A stretch of 41,773 bases of DNA. Origin: Leisingera sp. ANG-Vp (GTDB taxonomy: Bacteria; Pseudomonadota; Alphaproteobacteria; Rhodobacterales; Rhodobacteraceae). The first letter of the stretch is position 1. Every line of letters begins with the position of its first letter. Positions 1 to 7,531 of the stretch are shown here, piece by piece. Under the pieces are notes generated by a model, which did not search any database, was not told where the DNA came from, and was given only the letters and a program-made list of their open reading frames with translations. The stretch lies in assembly GCF_000813725.1 (NCBI RefSeq), contig NZ_JWLD01000011.1:1-41773 (forward strand), in the 5' to 3' direction. A program made the position numbers and the translations under genes.

Positions 1-1
1 A

Positions 2-2164
2 TCAGCCCCGAAAGCAAAGGCAGCCGAGAGCCAGCCCGAAGTCGGCTCGTTGCTGGAAGGCGCTGCGGCACGGATCCAGCACCGGGCCAGCCTGATCGCC
101 ACCCTGGCGGCTTTGAAGGGCAGCGAAGTGCCGGTCAGCGACATTGCCGCCTTTTTGTGGAGCGAGACCCCTGGCGACCTGTCGCTGCATTCGCTGGCAA
201 AGGCGGTGCAAACCGCTGGACTGCAGCCGAAGATTCTGGACAAGCAAGGCCTGAACCCGGCGCTCTGGCCGGCATTGGCAGTCATGTCCGGCGGCCAGTG
301 CGTGCTGGTGCTGAGCCAGACCGAAGATGTGCTGACCATTTACGACACATCCTGCGCCGACAACCGCACCGAGGTACCGCTGGGCGAGTTCAGCCCCTAT
401 TTCACCGGCACTGTGCTGTCGGCCCGCCCCTCGCTGAAACAAATGGCGGCCAAGCACACGCCGCAAATTGACCCCGGCCATTGGTTCTGGAGCGAGTTCC
501 CCAAGTACCGCCGCCAAGTGGGCGAAATCATGCTGGGCTCGCTGGTCGCCAATATCCTGGCGGTTTCGGTGGCATTGTTCAGCCTGCAGGTTTACGACCG
601 GGTGGTGCCCCATCAGTCGCATGCAACGCTTTGGGTGCTGGCCGTCGGCGCCTTCCTGGCGATTGCGCTGGAGGCGATGCTGAAGCTGGCGCGTGCGCGG
701 CTGACCGATGCGGCAGGCCGCCAGATCGAGCTGTCGGTGCAGCACAACCTGATGCGCCGCCTGATCGGCATGCGCTCCGACAAGAAACCGCTGCCGCCTT
801 CGGGCCTGTTTGCAGCGATGCGGGATTTCGGCTCGGTAAGGGAATTCTTCACCTCCTCCACCATTTCCACCCTCGCCGACATTCCCTTTATCGCGGTGTT
901 CCTGCTGCTGGTGGCCTCGATTGCCGGACCGGTTGTCTGGGTGATCATTGCCGGCGGCATTCTGATGCTGCTGCCTGCCTACTTCATGCAGAAGAAGATG
1001 ATTGCCCTGACCCGCCAGACTCAGGGCGCCAATGCCAAGGCCGGGCGGCTGCTGCATGAGGTAGTTACAGAGCTCGACACCGTGAAAACCCAGCGCGGCG
1101 AAGAGCGCGTGCTGCGGCTTTGGGATGAGCTGAACACGCTGTCCTCCCATTCCGCCACCGAGCAGCGCAAGCTGTCCAGCGCCCTCACCTACTGGTCCCA
1201 GGGCGTGCAGCAAGCGACCTATATCACCGCCGTTGTGCTGGGCACCCTGCTGGTGTTTGCCGGCGAGTTCACCGTGGGCACCATCATCGCCACCGGCATC
1301 CTGACCAGTCGCACCCTGGCACCGCTGACCCAATTTGCTGCAACCCTGGCCCGCTGGAGCAACGTCAAGGCAGCCCTGGAAGGGCTGGACGCCATTGCCC
1401 AAGCCCCGCAGGAGAAGGAAAAGGAGCGCACCTATCTGCGCCGCCAGAAGCTCGAAGGCCGGTTCGAACTGCGCGAGATCATGTTCCGCTATGACGACGA
1501 CGCCGCACCCACCGTGGATGTTCAGGGCGTCGCCATAACCCCGGGCCAGAAAGTGGCGGTACTGGGCGTCAACGGCTCGGGCAAGTCCACCCTGCTGAAA
1601 CTGCTGTCGGGCCTGTACGCCCCAGACCGCGGCCGCATCATGCTGGACGGCACCGATATGGCCCAGATCGACCCCCGCGACCTGCGGGCGGGCATCGGCT
1701 ATCTCAGCCAGGACGTGCGCCTCTTTGCCGGCACCCTGCGCGACAACCTGAACCTCAACCAGCTGGAGCGCGATGACGAGCGGCTGATGGAGGCGCTGGA
1801 GTTTGCCGGCCTCGGTGCCCATGTGCGCAGCCACCACAAGGGGCTGGATCTGGAAATCAGCGACGGCGGCCACGGGCTGTCCATCGGCCAGCGCCAGTCG
1901 ATCGGCTGGGCGCGGCTGTGGCTGCAGAACCCTTCGGTTGTGCTGCTTGACGAGCCCACCGCTGCTCTGGACCAAACTCTGGAGCGCACCCTGGTCAGCC
2001 GCCTGGAAGGCTGGCTCGAAGGCCGGACCGCGGTGATTGCCACCCACCGGATGCCGATCCTTTCGCTCACCAACCGCACCCTGATCCTGCAGTCGGGCCG
2101 GATGGTGGTCGACGGCCCGCGCGATCAGGTTCTGGCGCATCTGGCAGCAGGAGACGGCAAATGA
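2..2164 (+). CDS. Type I secretion system ABC permease/ATPase (5' partial)
   Basis: This is the inner-membrane ABC exporter of a type I secretion system, which would energise one-step export of an RTX-type or similar substrate. Numbering from a TTG at 50, the N-terminal ~130 residues look like a C39-peptidase-like domain with no recognisable catalytic Cys. An ABC transmembrane region follows (~155-430), then an ATPase domain with Walker A GVNGSGKST (~505), signature LSIGQRQ (~610), Walker B VVLLDEP (~630) and H-loop THR (~664). The frame stays open to base 2, so the true start is probably upstream of the window; the TTG at 50 is only a fallback. The stop overlaps the next ATG by 4 bp (ATGA), as expected for an exporter/adaptor operon. 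LapB/HlyB-type architecture is clear; the exported substrate is unknown and not in the window. Confidence 0.93.
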   Translation, partial: SAPKAKAAESQPEVGSLLEGAAARIQHRASLIATLAALKGSEVPVSDIAAFLWSETPGDLSLHSLAKAVQTAGLQPKILDKQGLNPALWPALAVMSGGQCVLVLSQTEDVLTIYDTSCADNRTEVPLGEFSPYFTGTVLSARPSLKQMAAKHTPQIDPGHWFWSEFPKYRRQVGEIMLGSLVANILAVSVALFSLQVYDRVVPHQSHATLWVLAVGAFLAIALEAMLKLARARLTDAAGRQIELSVQHNLMRRLIGMRSDKKPLPPSGLFAAMRDFGSVREFFTSSTISTLADIPFIAVFLLLVASIAGPVVWVIIAGGILMLLPAYFMQKKMIALTRQTQGANAKAGRLLHEVVTELDTVKTQRGEERVLRLWDELNTLSSHSATEQRKLSSALTYWSQGVQQATYITAVVLGTLLVFAGEFTVGTIIATGILTSRTLAPLTQFAATLARWSNVKAALEGLDAIAQAPQEKEKERTYLRRQKLEGRFELREIMFRYDDDAAPTVDVQGVAITPGQKVAVLGVNGSGKSTLLKLLSGLYAPDRGRIMLDGTDMAQIDPRDLRAGIGYLSQDVRLFAGTLRDNLNLNQLERDDERLMEALEFAGLGAHVRSHHKGLDLEISDGGHGLSIGQRQSIGWARLWLQNPSVVLLDEPTAALDQTLERTLVSRLEGWLEGRTAVIATHRMPILSLTNRTLILQSGRMVVDGPRDQVLAHLAAGDGK

Positions 2165-3339
2165 CCATGGCTCTGAATGACCCCTACGGCACCGCGGAGA
2201 CCCCGCGCAGCGCCAGCCGCATCATCTATCTGGCGCTGGCGGCGGTGCTGACCTTCCTGATCTGGGCCGCCTTTGCATCCATCGACGAAATTGTGCGCGG
2301 CGAAGGCCAGGTGGTCTCCTCCTCCCGCGCGCAGATCGTGCAGAACCTCGAAGGCGGCATCCTGGCCGAGCTGCATGTGCGGCAGGGCGATGTCGTTTCC
2401 GCCGGCCAGGTGCTGGCCAAGCTGCAGGACACCAAGTTCCGCACCGCCGCGGACGAGCTGCAGAACCAGATCGACGCGCTGGAGATCAAGCGCTACCGGC
2501 TGGAGGCGCAGATGAAAGGCGCCTTTGAATTCGCCGTGCCGGACATGCTGGCGCAACGCTCGCCCAGTATCCTGGCCTCTGAGCGTGGCCTGCTGACCGC
2601 GCGGCAGACCGACTTCAGCAGCCGCCGCGACAGCGCCCGCCAGATTCTGGATCAGCTGAACGGCGAACTCGCCAATATGGAGCAGCTCTACAAGCAGAAG
2701 ATCGTCGCGCTGATCGAGGTGAACAAGGCCCGCAAGGCCGCCACCGACGCCCGGGCCAAATACAATGAAATCGGCACCCAGGCCGAACTGGAGCAGGCCG
2801 AGGAATACTCCCAGACCCTGCGCGAGCTCACCACCCTGCGCCAGGAACAGCGGCTGGCGGTGGATCAGCTGAACCGCACCATCATCACTTCTCCCATGGC
2901 CGGCATCGTCAACAGCCTGGCCGTCACCACTATTGGCGGCGTGATCCGCCCCGGCGAGGAAATCCTGGAGATCATCCCGCTGGGAGAGGAGCTGTTTGTC
3001 GAAGCGCAGGTCAAGCCCGAGGACATCGCCAGCGTGCAGCCCGGCCAGGACGCCACCATCAAGCTCTCAGCCTATGACTACACAGTCTATGGCTCACTGC
3101 GCGGCAAAGTGGACTTTGTCTCGGCCGACACCTTTGAAGACGAGCGCAACCCGCGCGCCGAGCCCTTTTACCGGGTGACGGTGCGCGTGGATAAATCCGG
3201 CTTCACCGAACGCCAGCAGGCGATTGAGATCCGTCCCGGCATGCGGGCCACGGCAGAACTGCAGACCGGGGCAAAAACCGTTCTGCAGTATCTGCTGAAG
3301 CCGCTGTACAAATCCCGCGAAGCCCTCCGCGAGCCGTAA
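2161..3339 (+). CDS. HlyD-family type I secretion periplasmic adaptor
   Basis: This is the membrane-fusion protein that links the ABC exporter to an outer-membrane TolC-type channel. The 392-aa product has a short cytoplasmic N-terminus and one membrane helix (~21-40). A lipoyl-like half-domain follows (~48-90, containing QNLEGGILAELHVRQGD), then a long helical coiled-coil region (~95-235) rich in Gln, Glu and Leu. The second lipoyl half starts at TSPMAGIVNSL (~243) and a beta-barrel region continues to the C-terminus. The start codon lies inside the stop of the upstream ATPase gene, so translation is likely coupled. Length and domain order are normal for the family. No TolC gene or secreted substrate gene follows; the next gene is on the opposite strand. 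Confidence 0.93.
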   Translation: MTMALNDPYGTAETPRSASRIIYLALAAVLTFLIWAAFASIDEIVRGEGQVVSSSRAQIVQNLEGGILAELHVRQGDVVSAGQVLAKLQDTKFRTAADELQNQIDALEIKRYRLEAQMKGAFEFAVPDMLAQRSPSILASERGLLTARQTDFSSRRDSARQILDQLNGELANMEQLYKQKIVALIEVNKARKAATDARAKYNEIGTQAELEQAEEYSQTLRELTTLRQEQRLAVDQLNRTIITSPMAGIVNSLAVTTIGGVIRPGEEILEIIPLGEELFVEAQVKPEDIASVQPGQDATIKLSAYDYTVYGSLRGKVDFVSADTFEDERNPRAEPFYRVTVRVDKSGFTERQQAIEIRPGMRATAELQTGAKTVLQYLLKPLYKSREALREP

Positions 3340-3399
3340 ACAACCCGTAAACCAGTTCGCTTTTGCAGGCAGGCCGCGCAATCTTCACTGCCGGGGCTG

Positions 3400-4113
3400 T
3401 TAACCCGCCCGCCGCATCAGATCCCACAGCGACGCATCAAGTGCGGTTCCGATCGAGACCCGGCGGTTGCCCATTGCCGCTTTGGCGGAGATCACCGACA
3501 CCAGCCGCGGCGGCAGGCCCGGACGCAGCTCCAGAACCGGCGAGCCCGAGGCCCCGAAATCGACCAGGCAGGACATCACCAGCGTCCGGCTTTGCCGCGC
3601 CAGCACGCTGCAGGACTCCTTCAGCCTCTGGCGGGTGGCGTGGCGCCGTGTGTAGGAGAGAACCCCCAGCACATCGCCGCGCGCGGCACCGTTCGACATC
3701 GCCAGCGGCTGGATCCGGCTGCGGCTGATCGGACGGTCCAGCTTCAGCACCGCAAGATCACTGCCAATCTGATGGCTGCCGCCTGGACGGTACCGGTATT
3801 GCGGATGCATGACCGCCCGCACCACTTGTCGCAATGCCACGGCCTCACGGCCCGACAGCCCTGCCTCGAACCAGATCGTGGCCGGATCAACCCTGCCGCC
3901 GGTCCGGGGATCGTACAGGCAATGCGCCGCTGTCAGCACCAGATCTGGCGCGACCAGCGCGCCCGTGCACATGTTCTTGTTACTGATGTTCAGCCGTCCA
4001 ACGGCCTCCCACCCCTCAATCGACCTGACGCCTGACCGCGTGTCATCCGCGGCCGCGCCAATGGGCATGCCTAAGGACAGGCATGCCGCAATCGCAGCAA
4101 TAAGAAGTCTCAT
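3400..4113 (-). CDS. Secreted trypsin-like serine protease
   Basis: The 237-aa product starts with a typical Sec signal peptide (MRLLIAAIAACLSLGMP, probable cleavage after AAA at ~20-22), so it should act in the periplasm or outside the cell. It has a chymotrypsin fold with a recognisable triad: His64 in LTAAHC, Asp119 in SDLAVLKLD, and Ser189 in GASGSPV. The last motif replaces the usual GDSGGP, so the Asp before the nucleophile and one Gly differ. Paired Cys near 49/65 and 168/182 could form disulfides. A GGAG ribosome-binding site sits about 6 bases before the ATG. It converges on the secretion operon and diverges from the chemoreceptor gene, with no clear functional link to either. It could be a weakly active protease or one with narrow specificity. 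Confidence 0.88.
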   Translation of the reverse strand: MRLLIAAIAACLSLGMPIGAAADDTRSGVRSIEGWEAVGRLNISNKNMCTGALVAPDLVLTAAHCLYDPRTGGRVDPATIWFEAGLSGREAVALRQVVRAVMHPQYRYRPGGSHQIGSDLAVLKLDRPISRSRIQPLAMSNGAARGDVLGVLSYTRRHATRQRLKESCSVLARQSRTLVMSCLVDFGASGSPVLELRPGLPPRLVSVISAKAAMGNRRVSIGTALDASLWDLMRRAG

Positions 4114-4218
4114 TACTCACTCCAGCTTCCCACAAAGGCATCGTCATTCAGGCGTGTGGCTGGAATGAGGTCCAATATTGCAAGGCTGAGACGAATCTAT
4201 GGACAGAATGCGGCAGTG

Positions 4219-4259
4219 TTAACAATTCCCTAACCCCCCGGTTATTGATGCTTAACCAT
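4219..4259 (+). promoter_or_regulatory. Putative CtrA-binding sites (protease-proximal)
   Basis: At 4219-4233 the sequence is TTAA, seven bases, then CTAA. This is one base away from the alphaproteobacterial CtrA full site TTAA-N7-TTAA. At 4252-4259 there is an exact TTAACCAT, the known CtrA half-site. CtrA commonly controls motility and chemotaxis genes in Rhodobacterales, and a chemoreceptor gene lies downstream on this strand. Binding is inferred only from the motif. Confidence 0.4.
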
Positions 4260-4275
4260 GGCAAAAAAAACCTGC

Positions 4276-4323
4276 GCATTTCCAGAAAAACCCGAACAGT
4301 CCGGCGTTTTTTCTGGGAAATGC
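4276..4323. repeat. Long imperfect inverted repeat
   Basis: The left arm 4276-4290 (GCATTTCCAGAAAAA) is matched by the inverted right arm 4307-4323, which differs by one extra G and one extra T. The spacer is 16 bases (4291-4306). Both arms include A/T runs, so on either strand it could fold as a hairpin with a U-rich flank, or act as a dyad binding site. It lies in the non-coding region between divergent genes. Confidence 0.55.
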
Positions 4324-4483
4324 CTCGAAAGCAGGGGGAATTCGCTACGGGCGGCCAGGACTGCTTCATCAGCCCGGCGCAGGCTGCAGCGATTCGCAGC
4401 CGGATTTGCAGCAGGACAGCGGCTCGCCCAGCGGCCGGATCGGCCTTTCTGGCGCTGCCAGCCGCTCCGGCACCGCTGCCCAA

Positions 4484-4491
4484 ATGGTTAA
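4484..4491 (-). promoter_or_regulatory. Putative CtrA half-site (ATGGTTAA)
   Basis: ATGGTTAA is the exact reverse complement of the CtrA half-site TTAACCAT. It lies about 230 bases upstream of the chemoreceptor start and adds to the two CtrA-like motifs at 4219-4259. The evidence is motif only. Confidence 0.35.
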
Positions 4492-4574
4492 TTTCTGCCG
4501 CTTCGGTTTAGACCGTTTCTGTCATCAGACCGCCGTCCCGCAGCTTTCCGTTCCAGGTCAAGCGAATTGGAAGG

Positions 4575-4605
4575 CATCATAAAAAATCGAAAACCCATCA
4601 TAAAA
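4575..4605. repeat. Direct repeat CATCATAAAA x2, 21 bp apart
   Basis: CATCATAAAA occurs at 4575-4584 and again at 4596-4605. The 21-bp period is two helical turns, which would place both copies on the same DNA face, as expected for tandem binding of a regulator. They lie about 120-150 bases upstream of the chemoreceptor start. Confidence 0.45.
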
Positions 4606-4638
4606 CCTCAGGCGTGTTAACTGATCACAAATCCATCT

Positions 4639-4660
4639 CAAGTTGTATGAGGGCAACTTG
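4639..4660. promoter_or_regulatory. Inverted repeat CAAGTTG-N8-CAACTTG upstream of chemoreceptor
   Basis: This is a perfect 7-bp inverted repeat (4639-4645 and 4654-4660) with an 8-base spacer, ending about 64 bases before the GTG start of the chemoreceptor gene. It may be an operator or a hairpin in the mRNA leader. Confidence 0.4.
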
Positions 4661-4723
4661 CGCCCATAGCATGCGCCGGGGGTCCACTCCGCCGTATGCC
4701 TCTCCGCAGAAGGTTAGGAAGCC

Positions 4724-7084
4724 GTGTTCAAATCGTTGAAGCTCTCCCACAAGCTGCCGCTGCTGATTGTCGGCACCACGCTGACACTTACCGTGATCCT
4801 GATTGCCCTCAGCACAAACTACTTCCGGCGCGGTGTGCTCCATGACACCGAAGTCTTTATGCAATCAATGGTGCGCGACCGGGAACTCGCACTGCAGGCA
4901 TACTTGAAAAGCATCGATGCTGCCATTCTGACCCTTGCCTCGGTCCCGTCCACGGCCAAGGCGATGCAGGACTTGAGCGTCACCTGGGCGACGCGGAGCG
5001 GCGCAGATCAATCCGAAGTCCAAAACCTGTCAATGTTTGCCACGGCCGCCTCCCCCTACGACCTGCATTTCGAACGCAGCCACCCGGCGTTCAAAAAAAT
5101 CATGACACGGATGGGTTTTTACGACGTCTTCCTGATCAGCCCGGAAGGCGACGTGATCTTCTCCGTCACCAAAGAAAGCGACTATGCCACCAACATGGTG
5201 TCCGGGCGCTACCGTGAAACCGGTTTGGCCAAGGCATTCCGGATGGCCGCTTCGGGCGAAGCGGAGCGGGTCTATTTCTCGGACATAGAAAGCTATGAAC
5301 CCAGCCAAGATGCGCCGGCCGCCTTTGCAGCGACCCGCGTCCTGGACGAAAAGGGCCGGTTTGCCGGTGTTTTCGCCCTTCAGATCGCCATTGACGAGAT
5401 CGCGCGGATTACCACGAATTTCGACGGCGAACTGGAAACACTGGACGTCTACCTGATCGGTAAGGACTTCAAGGCCCGCACCCCGTCCCGCCTGGATGGC
5501 GGCCACGATGTGCTCGAGGAATTGCCGCACCTGCCTTATATAGAATCGGCGTTCTCCAGCGGCCCTGAGGCGCAGCCGGACGGCGGCACAGATGGTCGCC
5601 ACGCGGAACTGTTTCACCCGGAAGTTCAAAAGGAGGACGGCCGCACCGTCACCGCCGTAACCGGCCCGCTCAATTTCCATGGCATTCAATGGGCCGTGAT
5701 CGCCGAGCTTGACCGGGCGGAAATCCTGGCCCCCGCGGCCCGGCAGCGCCAGGTGATGCTGCTTGTCTCGCTGTCCTGTGCCGCCGCGATCTCCTTCCTG
5801 GGCTGGCTGTTTGCCCGCTCGGTGACGAAACCGATCAATCGCATCTGTGAACATATGGAGGCGGTTTCCTCCGGCAATCTGAACACCCGGATTGAAGCAG
5901 CATCGCGGCAGGATGAAATCGGCAAGATCGGCAAGACCCTGGTGTCGATGCAGGCTGACCTGAAACAGGCCCGGCTGGCTGAGGAGCGCCGGGACGAATT
6001 GCAGCGGGAGCAGCAATTCGTTGTCGAAAGCCTGAGCGCCGGCCTGGTACGGCTGTCTGCGGGGGATTTCTCGCAGCCGATCAGCGAAACCTTTCCCAAG
6101 GATCACGAACAGCTCCGCCATGACTACAACCTGACACTGGAAACTCTGAACGAAACGGTGCAGCAGGTTGTCGACGCTGCTGGCAGTATCCGCAACGGCG
6201 CCGCTGAGATCAGCCAGGCCTCGGACGACCTCTCGCATCGCACCGAAAGCCAGGCGGCAACGCTGGAACAGACCGCGGCAGCGCTGGATGAGCTGACAGC
6301 TTCAGTAACCGAGTCCGCCGAAGGCGCCCGCAGCGTCGAAGCAACCATGGAAGAAGCCCGCGTTGAGGCACAGTCCAGCGATACCGTGGTGCAGAATGCG
6401 GTGTCCGCAATGACCGAGATCGAGCAAAGCTCGAACCACATCGGCAAAATCATCGGAGTGATCGATGACATCGCTTTCCAAACCAATCTCCTGGCGCTGA
6501 ACGCAGGTGTCGAGGCAGCCCGGGCGGGTGAATCCGGCAAGGGCTTTGCAGTGGTGGCAGCCGAAGTACGGGCGCTGGCACAGCGCTCCTCCGATGCGGC
6601 GATGGAAATCCAGACGCTGATCAGCGAAAGCTCGCAGCAGGTTGAACGCGGTGTCGACCTGGTCGGCAAGGCTGGCAAAGCGCTGCAGAACATCGTGGCG
6701 CGGGTCACACATATTTCGGAGCTTGTTTCCGGAATTGCCGAGGGTGCAGTGAAACAGTCCACCGGTCTCAACGAGATCAATTCCGGGGTGACGCAATTGG
6801 ATCAGGTTACGCAGCAGAATGCCGCTATGGTCGAACAGGCCACAGCCGCCGGGCATATGCTGAACTCTGATGCCAGCAAGCTTGCTGAACTGGTGGCTCA
6901 TTTCTCGATCAGCGGCCAGCCGCCTGCAGCGGCAGACGCACCCCCAGCCCCTTCCGAAGATGCCCCCGCGGTGGCGGAGCCGGCCGAAGCATGGGATGAT
7001 GACGGGAAAGGCCTAGCGGACAGCGACTCCGCCCCGCCCGCCGCCACAGGCACCGAAGGCCTGGTCCGGTGGGAGGACTTCTGA
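4724..7084 (+). CDS. Methyl-accepting chemotaxis protein with C-terminal RWEDF tether
   Basis: This 786-aa transmembrane chemoreceptor would signal through CheW/CheA. It has TM1 at ~11-33 and a large periplasmic region of about 300 residues, probably a double Cache ligand-binding domain. TM2 (~342-365) is followed by HAMP (~366-420) and a second HAMP-like segment (~435-470). The long signalling coiled coil has the highly conserved tip around residues 580-625 (DDIAFQTNLLALNAGVEAAR). After an acidic, Pro/Ala-rich linker the protein ends exactly in RWEDF, which fits the xWxxF pentapeptide that docks CheR or CheB. Translation starts at a GTG, with a purine-rich stretch (AGAAGGTTAGGAA) just before it. 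Ligand unknown. It is not next to other che genes. Candidate CtrA and repeat elements lie upstream. Confidence 0.95.
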   Translation: MFKSLKLSHKLPLLIVGTTLTLTVILIALSTNYFRRGVLHDTEVFMQSMVRDRELALQAYLKSIDAAILTLASVPSTAKAMQDLSVTWATRSGADQSEVQNLSMFATAASPYDLHFERSHPAFKKIMTRMGFYDVFLISPEGDVIFSVTKESDYATNMVSGRYRETGLAKAFRMAASGEAERVYFSDIESYEPSQDAPAAFAATRVLDEKGRFAGVFALQIAIDEIARITTNFDGELETLDVYLIGKDFKARTPSRLDGGHDVLEELPHLPYIESAFSSGPEAQPDGGTDGRHAELFHPEVQKEDGRTVTAVTGPLNFHGIQWAVIAELDRAEILAPAARQRQVMLLVSLSCAAAISFLGWLFARSVTKPINRICEHMEAVSSGNLNTRIEAASRQDEIGKIGKTLVSMQADLKQARLAEERRDELQREQQFVVESLSAGLVRLSAGDFSQPISETFPKDHEQLRHDYNLTLETLNETVQQVVDAAGSIRNGAAEISQASDDLSHRTESQAATLEQTAAALDELTASVTESAEGARSVEATMEEARVEAQSSDTVVQNAVSAMTEIEQSSNHIGKIIGVIDDIAFQTNLLALNAGVEAARAGESGKGFAVVAAEVRALAQRSSDAAMEIQTLISESSQQVERGVDLVGKAGKALQNIVARVTHISELVSGIAEGAVKQSTGLNEINSGVTQLDQVTQQNAAMVEQATAAGHMLNSDASKLAELVAHFSISGQPPAAADAPPAPSEDAPAVAEPAEAWDDDGKGLADSDSAPPAATGTEGLVRWEDF

Positions 7085-7531
7085 CTCCGGCAAACAGGAG
7101 TTCGCAGCAGTCACGCCAGACCATTTCAAATAGTCACTCTATGGCCAAGTATTATTCGGCAAAGAACGCGAGGGGCCTGCCGGCAGTTCCGGGCTTGCCT
7201 GCTTCGTGGCCGAAGTGTCCGAGTAGAGGCTGCTTAGGTTTCTCTTTCCACCGGCGCAGACGTTTCCCGAACAGCAGCCTTCAATGGCATGGCCTTGCAA
7301 CGGTGGCTCGCCACCCTCGCAAAAGTTCGGCCTGATAACCAAAGGCACCCTCCGCCCCAAGAGCTTTCTGCGCTGCGCTGATTGCACCGGCGTTTTCTAA
7401 TAGCCGAGCGGGTTGGCGGATCGCGATCCTATGGGAGTTGAACGTCGTGGCTTTTTCCCGGCACGGCAGCAGTACCGGATCTCAGCGGCGGCGTGCCCCG
7501 GGACGGCAGCCAGGGCTGCTTGCCCGGCGTA
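7085..7531. other. 447-bp intergenic region with possible ORF remnant
   Basis: No gene with a recognisable family lies between the chemoreceptor and the 3' end of the catabolic block. On the minus strand, roughly 7146-7274, there is a short open frame without an ATG start that ends in a stop. It reads partly as KPKQPLLGHFGHEAGKPG, which looks more protein-like than the other frames and may be the tail of a decayed gene. Small hairpins are visible at 7302-7315 (GGTGGC-TC-GCCACC) and 7506-7519 (GCAGCC-AG-GGCTGC). No clear T-tailed terminator was found for either flanking gene. Confidence 0.4.

Larger units (their letters stand above)
4114..4723. other. 610-bp intergenic region with repeats and putative CtrA sites
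   Basis: No convincing gene lies between the protease and chemoreceptor starts; the short frames here have no family signature. The stretch is more AT-rich than its surroundings and holds several ordered elements listed separately: CtrA-like motifs, a long imperfect inverted repeat, a pair of 10-bp direct repeats 21 bp apart, and a 7-bp inverted repeat close to the chemoreceptor start. It should contain the promoters for both divergent genes. An unannotated small RNA around 4276-4323 is possible but unproven. Confidence 0.7.

Noticed and set aside
2-2140. 712-aa open frame on the minus strand opposite the secretion ATPase gene
   Set aside because: It is antisense to a clear ABC exporter with all ATPase motifs; the composition is typical of a GC-rich shadow frame and shows no family signature.
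4148-4483. 111-aa minus-strand frame in the chemoreceptor-protease gap
   Set aside because: No homology-like features, odd composition, and it overlaps the inverted repeat and CtrA-like sites; treated as non-coding.
7456-7503. Terminator formed by TCCCGGCAC and GTGCCCCGGGA
   Set aside because: The arms differ by a 2-base bulge, the loop is long, and on the minus strand the stem is followed by A rather than T; it would not act as an intrinsic terminator for the operon.
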